A stretch of 64,000 bases of DNA from Neolentinus lepideus HHB14362 ss-1 (taxonomy: Eukaryota; Basidiomycota; Agaricomycetes; Gloeophyllales; Gloeophyllaceae): assembly GCA_001632425.1 (NCBI GenBank), contig KV425557.1, forward strand, positions 62,001-126,000. The letters are read 5' to 3'. Shown here one piece after another: positions 38,644-53,138 of the stretch. Position 1 is the stretch's first letter, and each line of letters begins with the position of its first letter. The translations under genes were made by a program, and so were the position numbers. Under the pieces are notes generated by a model. That model ran no database searches and was not told the DNA's origin. It saw nothing but the letters and a program-made list of their open reading frames with translations.

Positions 38644-40820
38644 ATGTTCAGTCAATCCAGCGCCGTCCCTAGTGCCTTCTTCAAGAGGGCAGCGTCTGGT
38701 GCCGTCCAGCGAAGGCTCGCGTCCACGAAAGTGAGCTCAGAATTGAGTTTAAAGTGCTCATTGTTCTTAGAGATCGTCGGTCTATAGTCTCTGAGGGAGA
38801 CTCTACAAGAGGTCATACCGCGCAAACAGGAGCAGCTCAAGAAGCTTGTGGGTGCATGTATTATCCATACGACGGACACCGCCCTGACGTATGTCTCGTA
38901 GAAAGCCCAGCACGCGCAGACAGTCCTGGGTGATGTCAAGGTACGTCCACTGTACCAGTCAGCCTCGTTCATTCTGAGACGCTCCATAGGTTGAGCACGT
39001 CATCGGTGGTATGAGAGGTCTTAAGGCCATGCTTTGGGAAGCTTCTGTCCTGGATCCGAACGAGGTGATGATGATCACTCTGTAGTCTGAATAACCACCC
39101 TCACGGCTTGGCACTTAGGGTATCCGCTTCCATGGCCTGACAATACCAGATTGTCAGAAACAGCTCCCCACAGCCCCAGGTGGCAAGGAGATTCTGCCTG
39201 AGAGTATGCTCTGGTTACTTCTGACAGGCGAGGCCCCAGTCGAGGATCAAGTCCGGGGACTCTCTGCTGAGTTGGCTGTCAAGGGCGGGTTGCCTCCATA
39301 CGTGGAGGAGCTGATCGATTCGTACGTCGCCCCTCCGTCTAATTGCCGCTCGTATGAACGACGGGTCCCAGATTACCGCCCTCGCTGCATCCAATGACGC
39401 AGCTCGGTATGGGCGTCGCTGCCCTGAACAAAGAGAGCGTCTTTGCTGAAGCTTACGAGAAGGGCATCAAGAAGACCGATTACTGGACGTACACACTTGA
39501 GGATTGCATCAACTTGATTGCGCGGCTACCTGCGCTCGCAGCGCGTATCTACCGTAATGTGTATAACCCTGGTGCAGACCTGCCTGGGGTTGACCAGAAT
39601 TTGGACCTTGTTGGCTAGTATATTTATTGACGCATATACCCGGTCTGTGTCTGATGTGTCTTGTAGGCAACTATGCGCGGATGCTGGGGTTCAAGAATGA
39701 GGACTTGACAGAGTACCTCCGGCTGTATATTGCTATCCATGGTGATCACGAGGGCGGGAATGCGTCTGCTCACACCGCTCGTAAGTTTCACCATCGCACG
39801 ATTCTGTCCCGAATTAACTCTGTCGGTCTTTTGCGAAAGATTTGGTTGGATCTACCCTTTCTGACCCGTATCTCTCCTATTCGGCCGCTCTGTATGCACT
39901 GGCTGGACCTCTACATGGGTATGTAGCGTCACCATATGTCTGTGCCTATAACCTGACTGCTCTCAAGTCTCGCAAACCAGGAAGTCCTACGGTGGCAGCT
40001 CGCCATGCAGAAAGAGCTCGGGGATAACATCACGCACAACCAGATCAAAGAGTACCTATGGAAAACACTCAACAGTGGACAAGTCATACCAGGGCATGTT
40101 TAAGAGATGATGGCTTGGCGCAACAATTGTTAACATGTTTCAACTAGATATGGACATGGCGTCTTGAGAAATCCGGATCCGCGATTTATGGCGCTGCAGG
40201 AGTTCTGTGACTCGAGACCGGAGCTGCTGAGGAGCAAGACTATTCAGATGGTCAAGAAGGCAAGGGTATATTTTCACTTCAAGTGACGTTCGAGAACTTA
40301 TGTTGTTGATGTACAGACATACGAGGTTGCCCCGGGTGTGCTCAAGGAGCACGGCAAGGTACCTATTTACGCATCTTCTATGGGACTTGAATTAAGACTA
40401 TGAATACCTAAACTACAGACAAAGAACCCGTATCCGAACGTCGATGCCACATCAGGCTGTGTTCTGTACCACTATGGCTTGACACAATTCAAGGTAAGCC
40501 CGTCCGGCACGCCTATAGCTTGGTTCACCGGTTCAATATGCACCCGATGCTGTAGTACTACACTGTCATTTTTGGTGTCTCGAGAGGTAAGTTTCCTTCG
40601 CATATGCCCATCTCATCTACCTTCTCAGGTTCTGATTCTCCCTACCGCAGCTCTGGGCGCCCTTACTCAGCTCGTGTGGGCGCGAGCCCTGGGATTACCC
40701 ATCGAGAGGCCTAAATGTGAGTGCAGTTCTTTGTTCCGTAGAGATTGGTTAACACCCCGCTTCTTTCTAACAGCGCTCTCGATGGATGCAATCGAGAAGC
40801 AGATCAAAGCTTCTGCCTGA
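38644..40820 (+). CDS. CIT1: Citrate synthase, mitochondrial
   Basis: Condenses acetyl-CoA and oxaloacetate to citrate in the mitochondrial matrix. About 470 residues in a dozen or so exons. The first exon encodes a mitochondrial presequence ([20 protein letters not shown], then VQRRLAST). The mature part reads [39 protein letters not shown] and [17 protein letters not shown]. The active-site regions follow: [19 protein letters not shown] (the His-containing motif with DHEGGN), [20 protein letters not shown], and [20 protein letters not shown], which carries the second catalytic His and its Arg neighbours. The conserved FCDSRPELL and the C-terminal helix [18 protein letters not shown] come near the end. 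The last exon encodes [13 protein letters not shown] with TGA at 40818. Confidence 0.95.
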
Positions 40821-41447
40821 AGGTGTGCATCCAGTTGATCTATCTCCATCTAGGATGCTGCCAGGTTGCATAGGGCGGAACTGACGTGGGATAGAACGCC
40901 TGTTGTAACATTCTCGTTTCATGGGAAAGCTGGTTATCCCAAATGTAATAATAATATTAGTATGACGGAGTAACTTCTAATCGAATGTTGAATCGTCATT
41001 GACGAAGATGCCGCTGCGAGTTTTCTCATGGCATTCACGGCAGCTCGTGATACGCCCGAGCAATGCGCGGAGCAGAACAGGTCTTATTCGCGTACGCCCT
41101 GGCCAAGATACTGAGAAGTCGACGATCAACGTAGATTGACATGATAACCGGTGAACGTAAGACATGAGATAAACCGAAGTGACTATCGTGACATACGACA
41201 CTGTTATCGCAGAGTAGGCCCAAGACTTAATGTACAAACATTAAGGAAAGAAAAGAGAAAGAGAGAGAAAGAGTATGGAACGTAACCATATTAGAATATG
41301 CTTGTCCAGGAACATGAAACCAGGTAGAGGATATCAAGTCAAGACTGAATGATCCAAAATGAAGAAAGAGCCGTTGCTGTACAATGGACAAAAGGAATAA
41401 CCGTCGGAAACTATCCATTTGTACACTAAATCCAAACCAGGGAGTGC
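40821..41447. other. Intergenic between convergent genes
   Basis: Facing 3' UTRs, AT-rich, with a purine-only run (GGAAAGAAAAGAGAAAGAGA and onward) at about 41244-41272. No gene is seen. Confidence 0.5.
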
Positions 41448-42934
41448 TCAGAATCTCCTGCCTTGACTAGGAACAGGCTGTGGCATCTGCTGAGGCGGCG
41501 GCGGTCGGCCATACCCCTGTGGCGGGGGCATACCAGCACCAGGCGCAGGTGCAGGCATGCCAATCGGGGGACCAGGTCTCGGCTGACCGGGTCCGGGAGC
41601 GTATCCCTGGGGCGGGAAACCACCCGGGCCAGGAGGAGGCGCGCCGTTGGGCCCTGGCGGCGGATACCCTCTGCCGTAACCACCGGGAGGGGGAGGGCCG
41701 CCAGGACCTGGAGGACCTGGAGGACCACGCATGCCTGGGCCGGGACCAGGGGGTCCTGGGGGCCCGCGTTGCTGTTGGGGAGGAGGAGGGCCTTGGTTGG
41801 GCGGGACTTGGCCTTGCGGAGGGCGCGAGCCGGGGTCACGCAGGGTTACCGGGACCGGCTGGCGACCATGGAGGGTGGGCGTTGAGGCTGAGGGGGAGGG
41901 CGCACCTGGGTTCTTCTCTGCTGCTTTGATGATCTCGTCGCTTTGGGTGTGAAATAGGACACAAAGTCAAGAAGTTATACGCGATGAAGAGCAGAGATCT
42001 CACTCGAGTAGGTTGAGCGCAGCGCACAAGACTACCCATTCTACGCAATCTTCATTCCCTTCACCCAGCGTCTGCCATACAGCTTTCTCCTCCGGCGTCT
42101 TCCCAGTGATACTGATGCGCGTTCCACCTCCATTAGACCCCGGCGGATTCTTCTGAATCTTTCCGAACTCAATGCGCTTGGGGGGTATATTGTGACCAGC
42201 ATACGCAAAATAGAACATACTCCAGAATCCGGCGTTGGGATTGGGCTTACTTATTTGGAAGAGGGGCAGGTCAGGCGAGTCAGGAGAGGGGAGGGAAAGC
42301 TTGTAGATGGGAGAAATGACGCCCGTGTTGGCGATAGTCCATTTGAGATTTCTGGATGCTTCGCAGCGCACGACGCGTGGCGACGAGGCAGAGGCATGGG
42401 ATGAGGAGGAATGACCTGGATCAGAGGCGGATGCTTTGGCGGACGTCTGCGCGCCTGGGCGGGGAGGGAAGAGTTTGGCGACGCAAAGGTCACCCTGGGG
42501 GGATGGGGTCAGCAGGTAGTTTTCGGTGTTCTAGGGTCATAGTCAGACATCTATTGACGCAGCACAGAGCTGTTACTCACGTAGTTCGTGTGGAGGTAAG
42601 AGTACAGAATATTCTGAGGCTGGCCTGGCGGGCCATCAGCGAGGTAAGTGGTACGGATTTCAAGACGATACACACCATGAGGAGTGACTATCAAAGTAGG
42701 TAAATGGTTGGGTATAGGTGGGTGGGTGGGAGAGGTGTATACAGCATAGATGGCTATGGACGCAATGAGCAGCGGACAGGCAGGCGGAAGGATACTCACC
42801 AGCCATACTGTGCAGAAGTGGTTACAAAAGACTAGTCGAACACAGACACAAGATAGCAAGGCAGCAAGCGAGGGTGAAGGCCGGATAGCAGCGGTGGAGG
42901 TATACTTGGTGGTTAAGAGGACCCAGTCTGACAT
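41448..42934 (-). CDS. Conserved-looking protein with Gly/Pro-rich tail, unknown function
   Basis: I do not recognise the family. About 380 residues. The first exon encodes MSDWVLLTT and ends with two bases of a codon. An 8-nt micro-exon at 42800-42807 then gives NMA-V, and the protein continues VTPHGVYRLEIRTTYLADGP, PGQPQNILYSYLHTNY, NTENYLLTPSPQGDLCVAKL. A compact region follows (NPNAGFWSMFYFAYAGHNIP, PKRIEFGKIQKNPPGSNGGG, CVEWVVLCAALNLLE). The last 150 residues are almost entirely Gly and Pro with scattered Gln, Arg and Tyr (PPPGGYGRGYPPPGPNGAPP), ending SQGRRF. Such Pro/Gly/Tyr tails often drive multivalent interaction, but the role here is unknown. No signal peptide or membrane helix is seen. 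Confidence 0.78.
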
Positions 42935-43165
42935 GCCCTATCAAGACACCTAGACACACGCTATTTTTATCACCTATGTTTGCTGCGCTTCCTCTTCCTT
43001 GACAACTCAAGTAAGACACGTATTGAATATTGAGATGCGAAGGAAAACAGAACGATGCGATTGCGTTTAGTCGGTGTGTATTGTACATGCAGTCATTATT
43101 TTGATCGTGTCCCGGAAAGCGTGAGAGATACAACATGATCATGCGCAACAAGTAACACAAACCCC

Positions 43166-45406
<2,241 letters not shown>

Positions 45407-45507
45407 GATTAGCGGGGTCGATAAACTCTAAGAAATTTTAGTGGGAGTGGTATGCGAGTTGTAGAGAGCTATCAAACTGCAGAACGCAAACCGCGGCGAG
45501 GCCATAC

Positions 45508-45513
45508 TTTATA
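45508..45513 (-). promoter_or_regulatory. TATA box of HSP70
   Basis: TATAAA on the minus strand, 102 bp upstream of the HSP70 ATG and 12 bp downstream of the heat-shock element. Spacing and orientation fit a core promoter. Confidence 0.65.
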
Positions 45514-45525
45514 GACTTTGAGGAC

Positions 45526-45543
45526 GAATGTTCCAGGATGTTC
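45526..45543 (-). promoter_or_regulatory. Heat-shock element of HSP70
   Basis: GAATGTTCCAGGATGTTC has four alternating 5-bp units (GAA-TG-TTC-CA-GGA-TG-TTC). Three match nGAAn/nTTCn exactly and one carries GGA for GAA. HSF trimers bind such arrays. It sits 120 bp upstream of the HSP70 start codon. Confidence 0.75.
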
Positions 45544-46089
45544 TTTCCTTCTCCATTGGCTTACGTAATCCACTACATCACTGCATGGTAAGATCAGCCC
45601 CGCCGCCTTCAGCTGTGTCGCGGTGGCTGGAGAAACTTCGAATCTCCTGGCGTGCTCCGCAGCGGCGGAAAAAACATCGCAGGTCCTTTCTTGGGAGAAG
45701 AGTGTCGAACTTCGAGGATTCGTCCAGATGTACGACATCGATGTCGCATTCATGGCACGTCCAATAACAAAAGAATAAGGAGAAGAAATGGATATTGGAT
45801 GTTAGCAGATTATACAGTATGCGCTACACTGTGTATGCAATGCGTGGACCACCAACGGGTGCAGAAAGAGTCAATTCCACTGAGAGGCGGGGGTAGCCAG
45901 TGACGGGAAGGGGAGCATAGTGAAACGAAGCAGTGGAATAAAGAATGAAAATAAAAGGGCCTGCCAGTCGAAGCAGAAATGGATATACTTATATCGTACG
46001 TATGTGCATAATGCGAAATAATCGTGGTCCTGAAACGTTGTGTACAGAGGAGACAGATTTAACTCTGGAGATCTCGCGTAGAACACGCC

Positions 46090-48639
46090 TCAAGACTCAG
46101 TTGTTTGGGGACCCAACGTGTCGTCCAAGCTGCGGTGATTTTGCAGATCGCGTAGCACAGTAGGGTCCACTAAACAACAAAAGATGATCAGCGTCATAAT
46201 GTGGCGAATTTTCCCCGTCTACACTACCTGGTAAGACACTCTTGCGGCGAACATGAGGACTTTGAGATGCTGTTGGTGAGTGATCCATGCCTACTTCTGG
46301 GAATGATCGCTACGAAATACCGTTTAGGTGACACATGCGCACATCCTCAGAGCATTCTACTCACATCCACCCCAGGGTCAGCCATCGGTACCCTTTCGAT
46401 CCCGCTTTCATCCAGATCATTGGGCATATCCCCATCGATAGTGACCGCATTCAGCTCCATTGTTAGATGCATGATATCCGAGTCATCGATGGCTGGAGGG
46501 GGTGGAGGAGGCTCGGGCTCGTTCTCCATGAACCCTTCAGGAAGCTTGCCATTGGCGTTTCGGACAGCCTTTTCACGCAGTTTCTTCCATCCCTCATATT
46601 GGGCAACGGCGTGCTGTCGCTCCCTATTACGGCAACACATAGCTCAGCGGCGTGAACGGGAAGAAATGAATAATCACTTACTCCATCTTCTGCTGCTTAT
46701 AATGATGCATGGTTTCATCAAATAGTTCAGGGTTGACTTCCATGAAGAACTTCAAAGCATTGTAAACCATGCCGTGTATTGTTCTTGTTTTATCATCAGA
46801 GAGCTAACAAGCACCAGTCGGCAATTTTACTCACCGGTTCCAGTGCGACTTAGAGTTCTGATACAAGGCAGGAAAAACAATCGGCAGTATCACCGAGAGG
46901 TTATCGCTCATGAGATTTACAATGTACTCGTTGTGCCAATACGACAATGCCCGCTCGGCCACCTGGAAGTGTTGACTATTGATGCACCTGGCAATCTGCG
47001 TGAAGAGGGGTATCATGACCTTCTGGAATTCAGCAGGATCGATGACATCCAGGATCTCGTCCACTTCGTTCAGGTACATCACCTCCTTCGGCGAGTTCAC
47101 CTTCGGCCAGAACTTCAGGAGCCCTAGAATAACCTCCTCCGCTAAAGACGAATCCTTTTCAAGGAACTGTACCACGCAGTAGGCCAGTTGGGGGTGGTAA
47201 AGCGATAGACTCTTCACTTTGTGCAGAGGGATGAGGACCCGAATCAAGAACGTCTTGTGCTCTTCCTTCAGGGGTAACGCAAAGCCATTGATGATTGAAC
47301 CCAAGATCTCCAGCAGCTCTGCAATGCCGTTGTGCCGCTCTGTCTCGTAAATGAAATGGAAGAAGACGTTGTTGATAGATCGCCGAATGAAGGCCCGCAA
47401 GTTTAAGAACTTTCCATATATCCGATGCAGGGTCGTCTTCAGAAAGTCACGCTCCCGAGGATCTTCTGAGTCGAAAAGCTCAAGCAGGTTTAGCACGAAC
47501 GACTGGTCGATGTAGCGCTTGGCAAGATTCGTGTTGAAATCTGGGCTCTCGACGAAGCGTAAGAAGAATTCATATACGAACTGGAGATGCGGCCAAGCAA
47601 GCTCCAGCACAGGCTCATCTTCTTCCGGGTCGAAAGCATCTCCTGTCGGGTTCACAGGAGGAGGTATAGAACGGAAGAGGTTGGTAGCAAACTGTAAACG
47701 TAGCCATGAGGTTACATGCATGCTATCTGAAAAGAGGTCAATCTACTGACCATATTAACAACCTCAGGGTATATGTTTTCGGTAATGACACTTCGCTGGG
47801 TCGTGATGTACTCCAGCATCTCGTGGAGAGTTTGTGCCTTGATCTGTTTACCTTTGAGCTCTGCGCTGGCATCATTGAAGTCGAACAGAACATTGCATTG
47901 ATGAATCTTCTTCACAAAGAGCTGCCCTCTCTCATTTGGTGGCGTTTCTGCATCACAGCAAATAATTTTTGGACTCGTGCTTCAATGTCAATCACAAAAA
48001 ACGTACCCGAGAACGCTGGCAGCCTTTCAATTTCAACCTTCTCAGTCACAACGAAACGACTACTCCTCTGCTTTCTGGGTGGCTTCCCTACAATTGGGAT
48101 AGTATCCTTCGGACCAGAGCGTAACCGATTCAAAGTTCCAGCACGGGGTGGTATAGTACCAGGTCCAGTGAGCGGTTCGAGACCAGTAGATGTCCTCTCA
48201 GGCGAGCTATGGATTCCGTTGCGAGGGATTCCTTCGGGATCGGGGCTGACAACAACTATAGGAGGTGCAGCCGCCGTCCCCCTGTCAGGTGCAGTATATC
48301 TGCGGTCAGCACCTATGGAAGTAGAGGTAGCCGGAGATATTGACCGGCTGGATGAAGCACTCTGAGAGCCAGAGGGCAAGTGACTGTTGATGCTGTTGCT
48401 CGAGATGTTGTTGAGATTGGTGATTGCTGACGAGCCATTTGAAGCGGTAGGCTTTGGAGGTGGCGGAGGGGCCGCTGCCGCACTGCTACCCGATTTCCCA
48501 TCCTTGCTTTTTGACGAAGTGGTCGAATCTTGCGAACTTTTTCTGTTAAGCTGTTATTGATCGACCATAAGTACGTGATCTCTTCCGTAGCGTATCGGAG
48601 GTCACTCACACCACCGAACGTCTTCTTGAGGCCCTTCAT
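46090..48639 (-). CDS. PP2A regulatory subunit B56 (B')
   Basis: Targets the PP2A phosphatase to substrates. About 630 residues. The ATG at 48639 gives [12 protein letters not shown] disordered Ser/Pro-rich N-terminal region of about 190 residues follows. The B56 HEAT-like core then runs from [20 protein letters not shown] through [20 protein letters not shown] and [20 protein letters not shown] to [20 protein letters not shown], among the most conserved B56 segments. The C-terminal exons encode [29 protein letters not shown] and, after an intron, [20 protein letters not shown], matching the fungal Rts1/Par1-type tail. TGA is at 46090-46092. The donor linking the exon ending ADPGVDV to the HVRRKS exon is not standard (likely GTAGAA), so that junction is uncertain. 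Confidence 0.93.
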
Positions 48640-49191
48640 GGCGGATAAACGTGAAGTGTCGTTCGCACGATGGAATTAGCCGTGCTGAGGGGATCCAGAA
48701 GATGAACAGGAGGAAGGACGGGCCAGTTGAAATCGATGAAGAGTGAATGTACAACCGTAGTGTACGGGAAAGTAGCACGAACCGGCGTGACAGTTACGTG
48801 ACATCTGGCACAACGAGGCGCGTCCTCTAAAACCCATCCATCAACCTTCGTATTCCACCTCAATCTTCTTAAGCCGTATTCTAGGGTGCTCATCATATCT
48901 CTACCTACGACAGCGCTGATATTCTCCGAGCAGTCCAAATGGAAAATCCTTTGTGATGGAATTACGCTTAGTGACGGATCTTGCGGTCGACTCAATATCA
49001 AGATGAGCTGCCAGTGCGGAAATACGCATATGGTTATCGAGCCCGGGAGTCATGGTCTGTCCTTGATCTCAGGGTGAATTCAGCTGTAGCATTCGTGTAC
49101 TTCCTGTGAACACTACCTCCTTTTCGTACAGCTGCAAAATGCGCGAGCAATCCTATTATATCGTTTACCCAGATCACTCCAGACTGGTCGG
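48640..49191. other. Intergenic: B56 promoter and phosphatase 3' side
   Basis: No gene is recognised. Several short frames are open on both strands without domain or splice support. Confidence 0.5.
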
Positions 49192-52100
49192 TTATCCCTG
49201 AACCACGCTTGACTTGAGAACGCCGGCAGCAACAGTGCCCCCTGCTACAGGACGGGTCACCTTGTTTGCACCTGTAGATCACACGTCAGTCTCAGAACGG
49301 ACAGACTGCCCTTCAATTCTCACCGTTGCGAACGTTGAACGTGGCACTCGCGAATCCGTTGAGGTTGGCGGTTTCTGTTATGCGAGGGAATCAGTCGCCG
49401 GCCTTCTGATTCTGGCATTATCTCTTACTGATATTTTCCATCGCGTAGTAGGTGGCATTGAGGTCATACGAGTCGATGGTCAATGTGAAGAACCCTCGGT
49501 AGGATCCTTCACTCCATTGTAGGTCGGGATTATACCCGACAAAGACCTGCGATATCTTGTCCGCAGCTGCCGGACTTATGCCTGCACCGAAGGCCGACGA
49601 GGACGTTACAGCTGTTCCGGCAAATTCGACACCGATGGCGCCGTCTCCCGTATTGGGGTTATATCTATCCTTTTGTTGAGTAACTTCGACATGACAATTA
49701 TATGATTGAGACTTACGTAGTTGTGTCATTTGGAACTGCGAGAGAACTTATTATTGGTACAGTAATCAGGCGCACTACTCACTGGCCAAATCGGAGACCC
49801 AATTTGCGTGACTGTCTCCCGAAAGAATGATCGTGTTCGTAATATGGTTGTCGTACAAGTACTCCAGGACTCGCAAGCGATTGGCACGATAGCCATCCCA
49901 TGCATCCTATGAGAACTTGACGTTCAGTTTCTAAATATCACGCTGATCACTGACACTAACCAAGTCATCTGCAACGGTAGGCAGCATCAATATCTCCACA
50001 GAACGCGAAGAAAAAGCCCTGGCTTACAAGTATTGGATTCATTCAGTTGGCTGAATACGATCTGCTGTCTGCCGTTCAAGCATGATGTTAGTTATAAACG
50101 TTGCCTCGCAAGAATAGACATACCCCACGATCCTCCAGATCGCCCCTCGAGCTTGAGATTCAGACAGAGAAGTGAGGAACCCTGCAAATCCAGCTCGTGA
50201 GGTTCTGAGGCGAGTATCTAGAGCGCTCAGATCATACAGTTCTCTTGCTCGAAACCCATAATAGAACGATTCGGGTACGCGGCGATCTCGTTCACATCTG
50301 CAATGCATGGTCATTTGCTGCGACACCCAACGTCAGAGGCTACCCACATTCTATTTGAGATCCATTCAAGCCATTTAGGGGCACAGAATTCAACACGGCA
50401 TATCTAGTGAATAATGAAATTTCTTACCGGTGTTGTAATATAGCTGAAGATCGAAATTAGCAAGCGACAGAAAAGACGCCGAGAAATACTTACATCGGTG
50501 ATATCACGATCATACTGACCTTATCAAACGCTGCTATAACATCTTCTGGCAGTATTATTAAATGTACATACGAGTGTCCAGCATGGTCAGGTCCTTTTCG
50601 TTAGGTCAGCATCCATGTACTTGAATGTGTCTAAGACCATTACCAATAGCTTTCCGATCTGGAAGTTGCGCCAGATTCTGAGCTTGTCATCTGCGACAAC
50701 TTGCCTGATCGCTGTAGTATGTGCACGTCAATTCTGCTCATGCACGCAGAAACGGAGGAAGCATACGAACGTATCCATTCGTGATAGGCCCGGACGGCTG
50801 CCAACTTCCTGTCCGTGAAACATGCGCCTGAAGGCGAGAAGCTGCAACCTGCTGTCGTGTCATTGGAGTCAGCGGTACCGGCCTTCCACGCTTGGTCTGC
50901 GACCTTACGAACGAATGTTAGTGACCACGCTGATTCCCAGTTTTTGATTATTTTACCTCGTGGTCATCCTGCCCGTTGTATTCCGCTGTCAAGTCGGCCG
51001 ACAGTGTGTAGCTTCTATCCAACTCACCCTTCCTGGCGTGTTAGAGAGCATCTCGACCAGAGCATGAGGTAACGACTTACCATACTGTGATCCAGGGAGA
51101 ATACTGGTGCGCATAAATCAGACTGGCGTCAGTGCGATACTGGTTCAAGCGCTGGCGGTAGTCGAAGACGGTAGCTAGTTCCCGTCCCAAAGTCTGTCTG
51201 CCGATGGGAGCCCTGTAACCATCGGAAGAAAATATTAACCTCCATGCAACTCGACAAGGAATTACTGCGCGTACCCGTCGCCCAAGGATTCATAGATCTA
51301 TCTTGTTGTCAGTAGAAATGAGGCGGAAGAGAAGCTCATACTGACGTAGTCACCAAGGTGGATGAAGATGTCGGCGGAAGTGTTGTAGGCGGCGTAGCCA
51401 TAGGCGTTAAAGTAACCTTGTTTTGGGACCTGGTCAAATTCAAGCCAAACTAAGGATCTGTGATGCTTACCATCCTGCCATCTTGAGCAGGAGAAGACTG
51501 CCAGGGTCAAAGGCTTGCCACCATTGACTTGTTCAGCAGGGGCTATAACGGGATCATCAATGACTCTTCATGCTGATGGATAAAATAACATACTATTAGG
51601 ATCCGGGAGAGTCCTGGTCGCACCAACAGGGCTGGCCATGACGGCATTAGTGCAATCAGCAAACTGATACCAGTAGCGGTTATCAGGCTCGAGGCCGGTA
51701 GCTTCAACCTTGACAGTCCAATCTACATCATACGAAGTGAAGGCTTCGCCGGAGTTGATTACGCTGCCGGATAACTGAGGGTTGCTGAAAACCTTGTACG
51801 AGACGCAGATGGGGACATCTTGATCCGGGAGCGCGCCTGTTGAGGTCGCAACAGGCACGGCGCGTGTCCATAGAAGTACGGAGGTATCCAACGGATCACC
51901 CTGTACAGAGAGAATGCGGGTGTGCAAGACGGCTTATATCATGGAAGACAACACACTTACGCTAGCGACTACCAGGCGTCATTGGGTTTAATGGAACAAT
52001 TCACGGTACAACGTGCTCACTTACCGTTATGAGTGAAGTTAACACCGCCACTCCAGACGAAGACCGTCTGTAACAGGAACTTGGTTAGGACACCTTCGAA

Positions 52101-52412
52101 TGGCGTAGATCAAAGTCGAACTGACGTTGCTGAAGTCGCTGCCATAGAACGTAGGATAGTGTTGGTCGCTGAAGCCACTGGCACTTTCCAATTGTCTCTT
52201 CGCACGAACGTGACGGGCGCGGATCTCACGCGTATCGTGTCCGAACTGCAGATGAGATTTTAAGTAATTGTAAAGGAATATTACTCTACGACTATGACAC
52301 CCACCTGCGGGTGATCGAAGAACGGAGAACGGTACACCAAATTGCGATCTAACAGCTCAGTTGCGGCAACCACAGACGCCACCAGAAGTGTGCCGCTCAG
52401 AAGTAGATGCAT
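49192..52412 (-). CDS. Secreted PhoD-like alkaline phosphatase
   Basis: Metal-dependent phosphodiesterase/phosphatase of the PhoD family, probably extracellular and used for phosphate scavenging. Many short exons. The ATG at 52412 gives a signal peptide (MHLLLSGTLLVASVVAA). The N-terminal beta domain includes GDPLDTSVLLWTRAVPVATS and TGLEPDNRYWYQFADC. The metal-binding core shows LAVFSCSRWQDG, FIHLGDY followed across an intron by IYESLGDGYA, then YRTDASLIYAHQYSPWITV and DHEVADQAWKAG. Near the C-terminus IILSGDSHANWVSDLA carries the conserved GDxH, followed by GVEFAGTAVTSSSAFG. The last exon begins ANKVTRPVAGGTVAAG and ends VVQG with TAA at 49192-49194. Some middle exons (about 49.9-50.6 kb) were not fully resolved. 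The family call is firm. Confidence 0.85.
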
Positions 52413-53138
52413 CGCAAGTGCTAGTTACTGGTACGCAACGAGCAATCTGAAGAGCCACCTTTATAACGCAATAGTAGTCTTGGCACGAATTACGACTGAC
52501 CTGTACCAGGTGCTTCTACGGGCCGCCACGCCTAGTAAGCTATGCCGAAATAACTGTGTATCACATAGCAAGCGTCCTGTCAGCATAAGCACGTTCGCAA
52601 GGGAAATTTGAAAGGCCGTCGGGCCTCAGGCCGCCTCACTGGACCAGACGGACGGAACACTCGAAATAACGTAGAGCGCGATATATAGCCAAACCAGGGA
52701 AGGAAGAGAGAAGAGAATGCAAAATAGCATTGTCGCCGCCTTTAAAGATGAGCAATGTATAAGGCGCGATCGGGAAACGAAGTATCATTAGGCTTGTGAC
52801 CACCCTCTGGTAGGTAGATTAGGCGTGGGAACACGGTTCACCCAACCCAGACCTCAGTTCAGATGTCGAATTGCTTACTTCTGCCCCAATCGCGCTACGA
52901 GAGGGTAGACATCGAAACTATAGCTTTGATTTGATGTAAATATTTTGGAAAAACATCCACTAGAAAATATTCAGGATACAATGTGCCGCGTAACTGTACC
53001 ATTCTTTTGTGACATGTAACGTGGCGAATTCTTGCTTTGGAAGGTCAATTGGGAACACTGGTCGAGGGTTGATTGTATGCACTGGCTAGCTTGTTTGTCT
53101 TATAGGCTCTCTCTCTTTTCTCGGTTGTGCTCTCACTA
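52413..53138. other. Divergent promoter region, about 725 bp
   Basis: Lies between the phosphatase and the Sog2-like gene. A TATATA stretch occurs near 52681. No gene is seen. Confidence 0.5.

Larger units (their letters stand above)
45407..46089. other. HSP70 promoter region and B56 3' side
   Basis: Contains the HSP70 TATA box and heat-shock element, plus a second two-unit HSE-like GAAACTTC at 45632-45639. No gene is seen. Confidence 0.6.

Noticed and set aside
41463..41952. Long plus-strand frames opposite the Gly/Pro-rich tail
   Set aside because: GC-rich repeats keep the opposite strand open; these are shadows of the Pro/Gly coding region.
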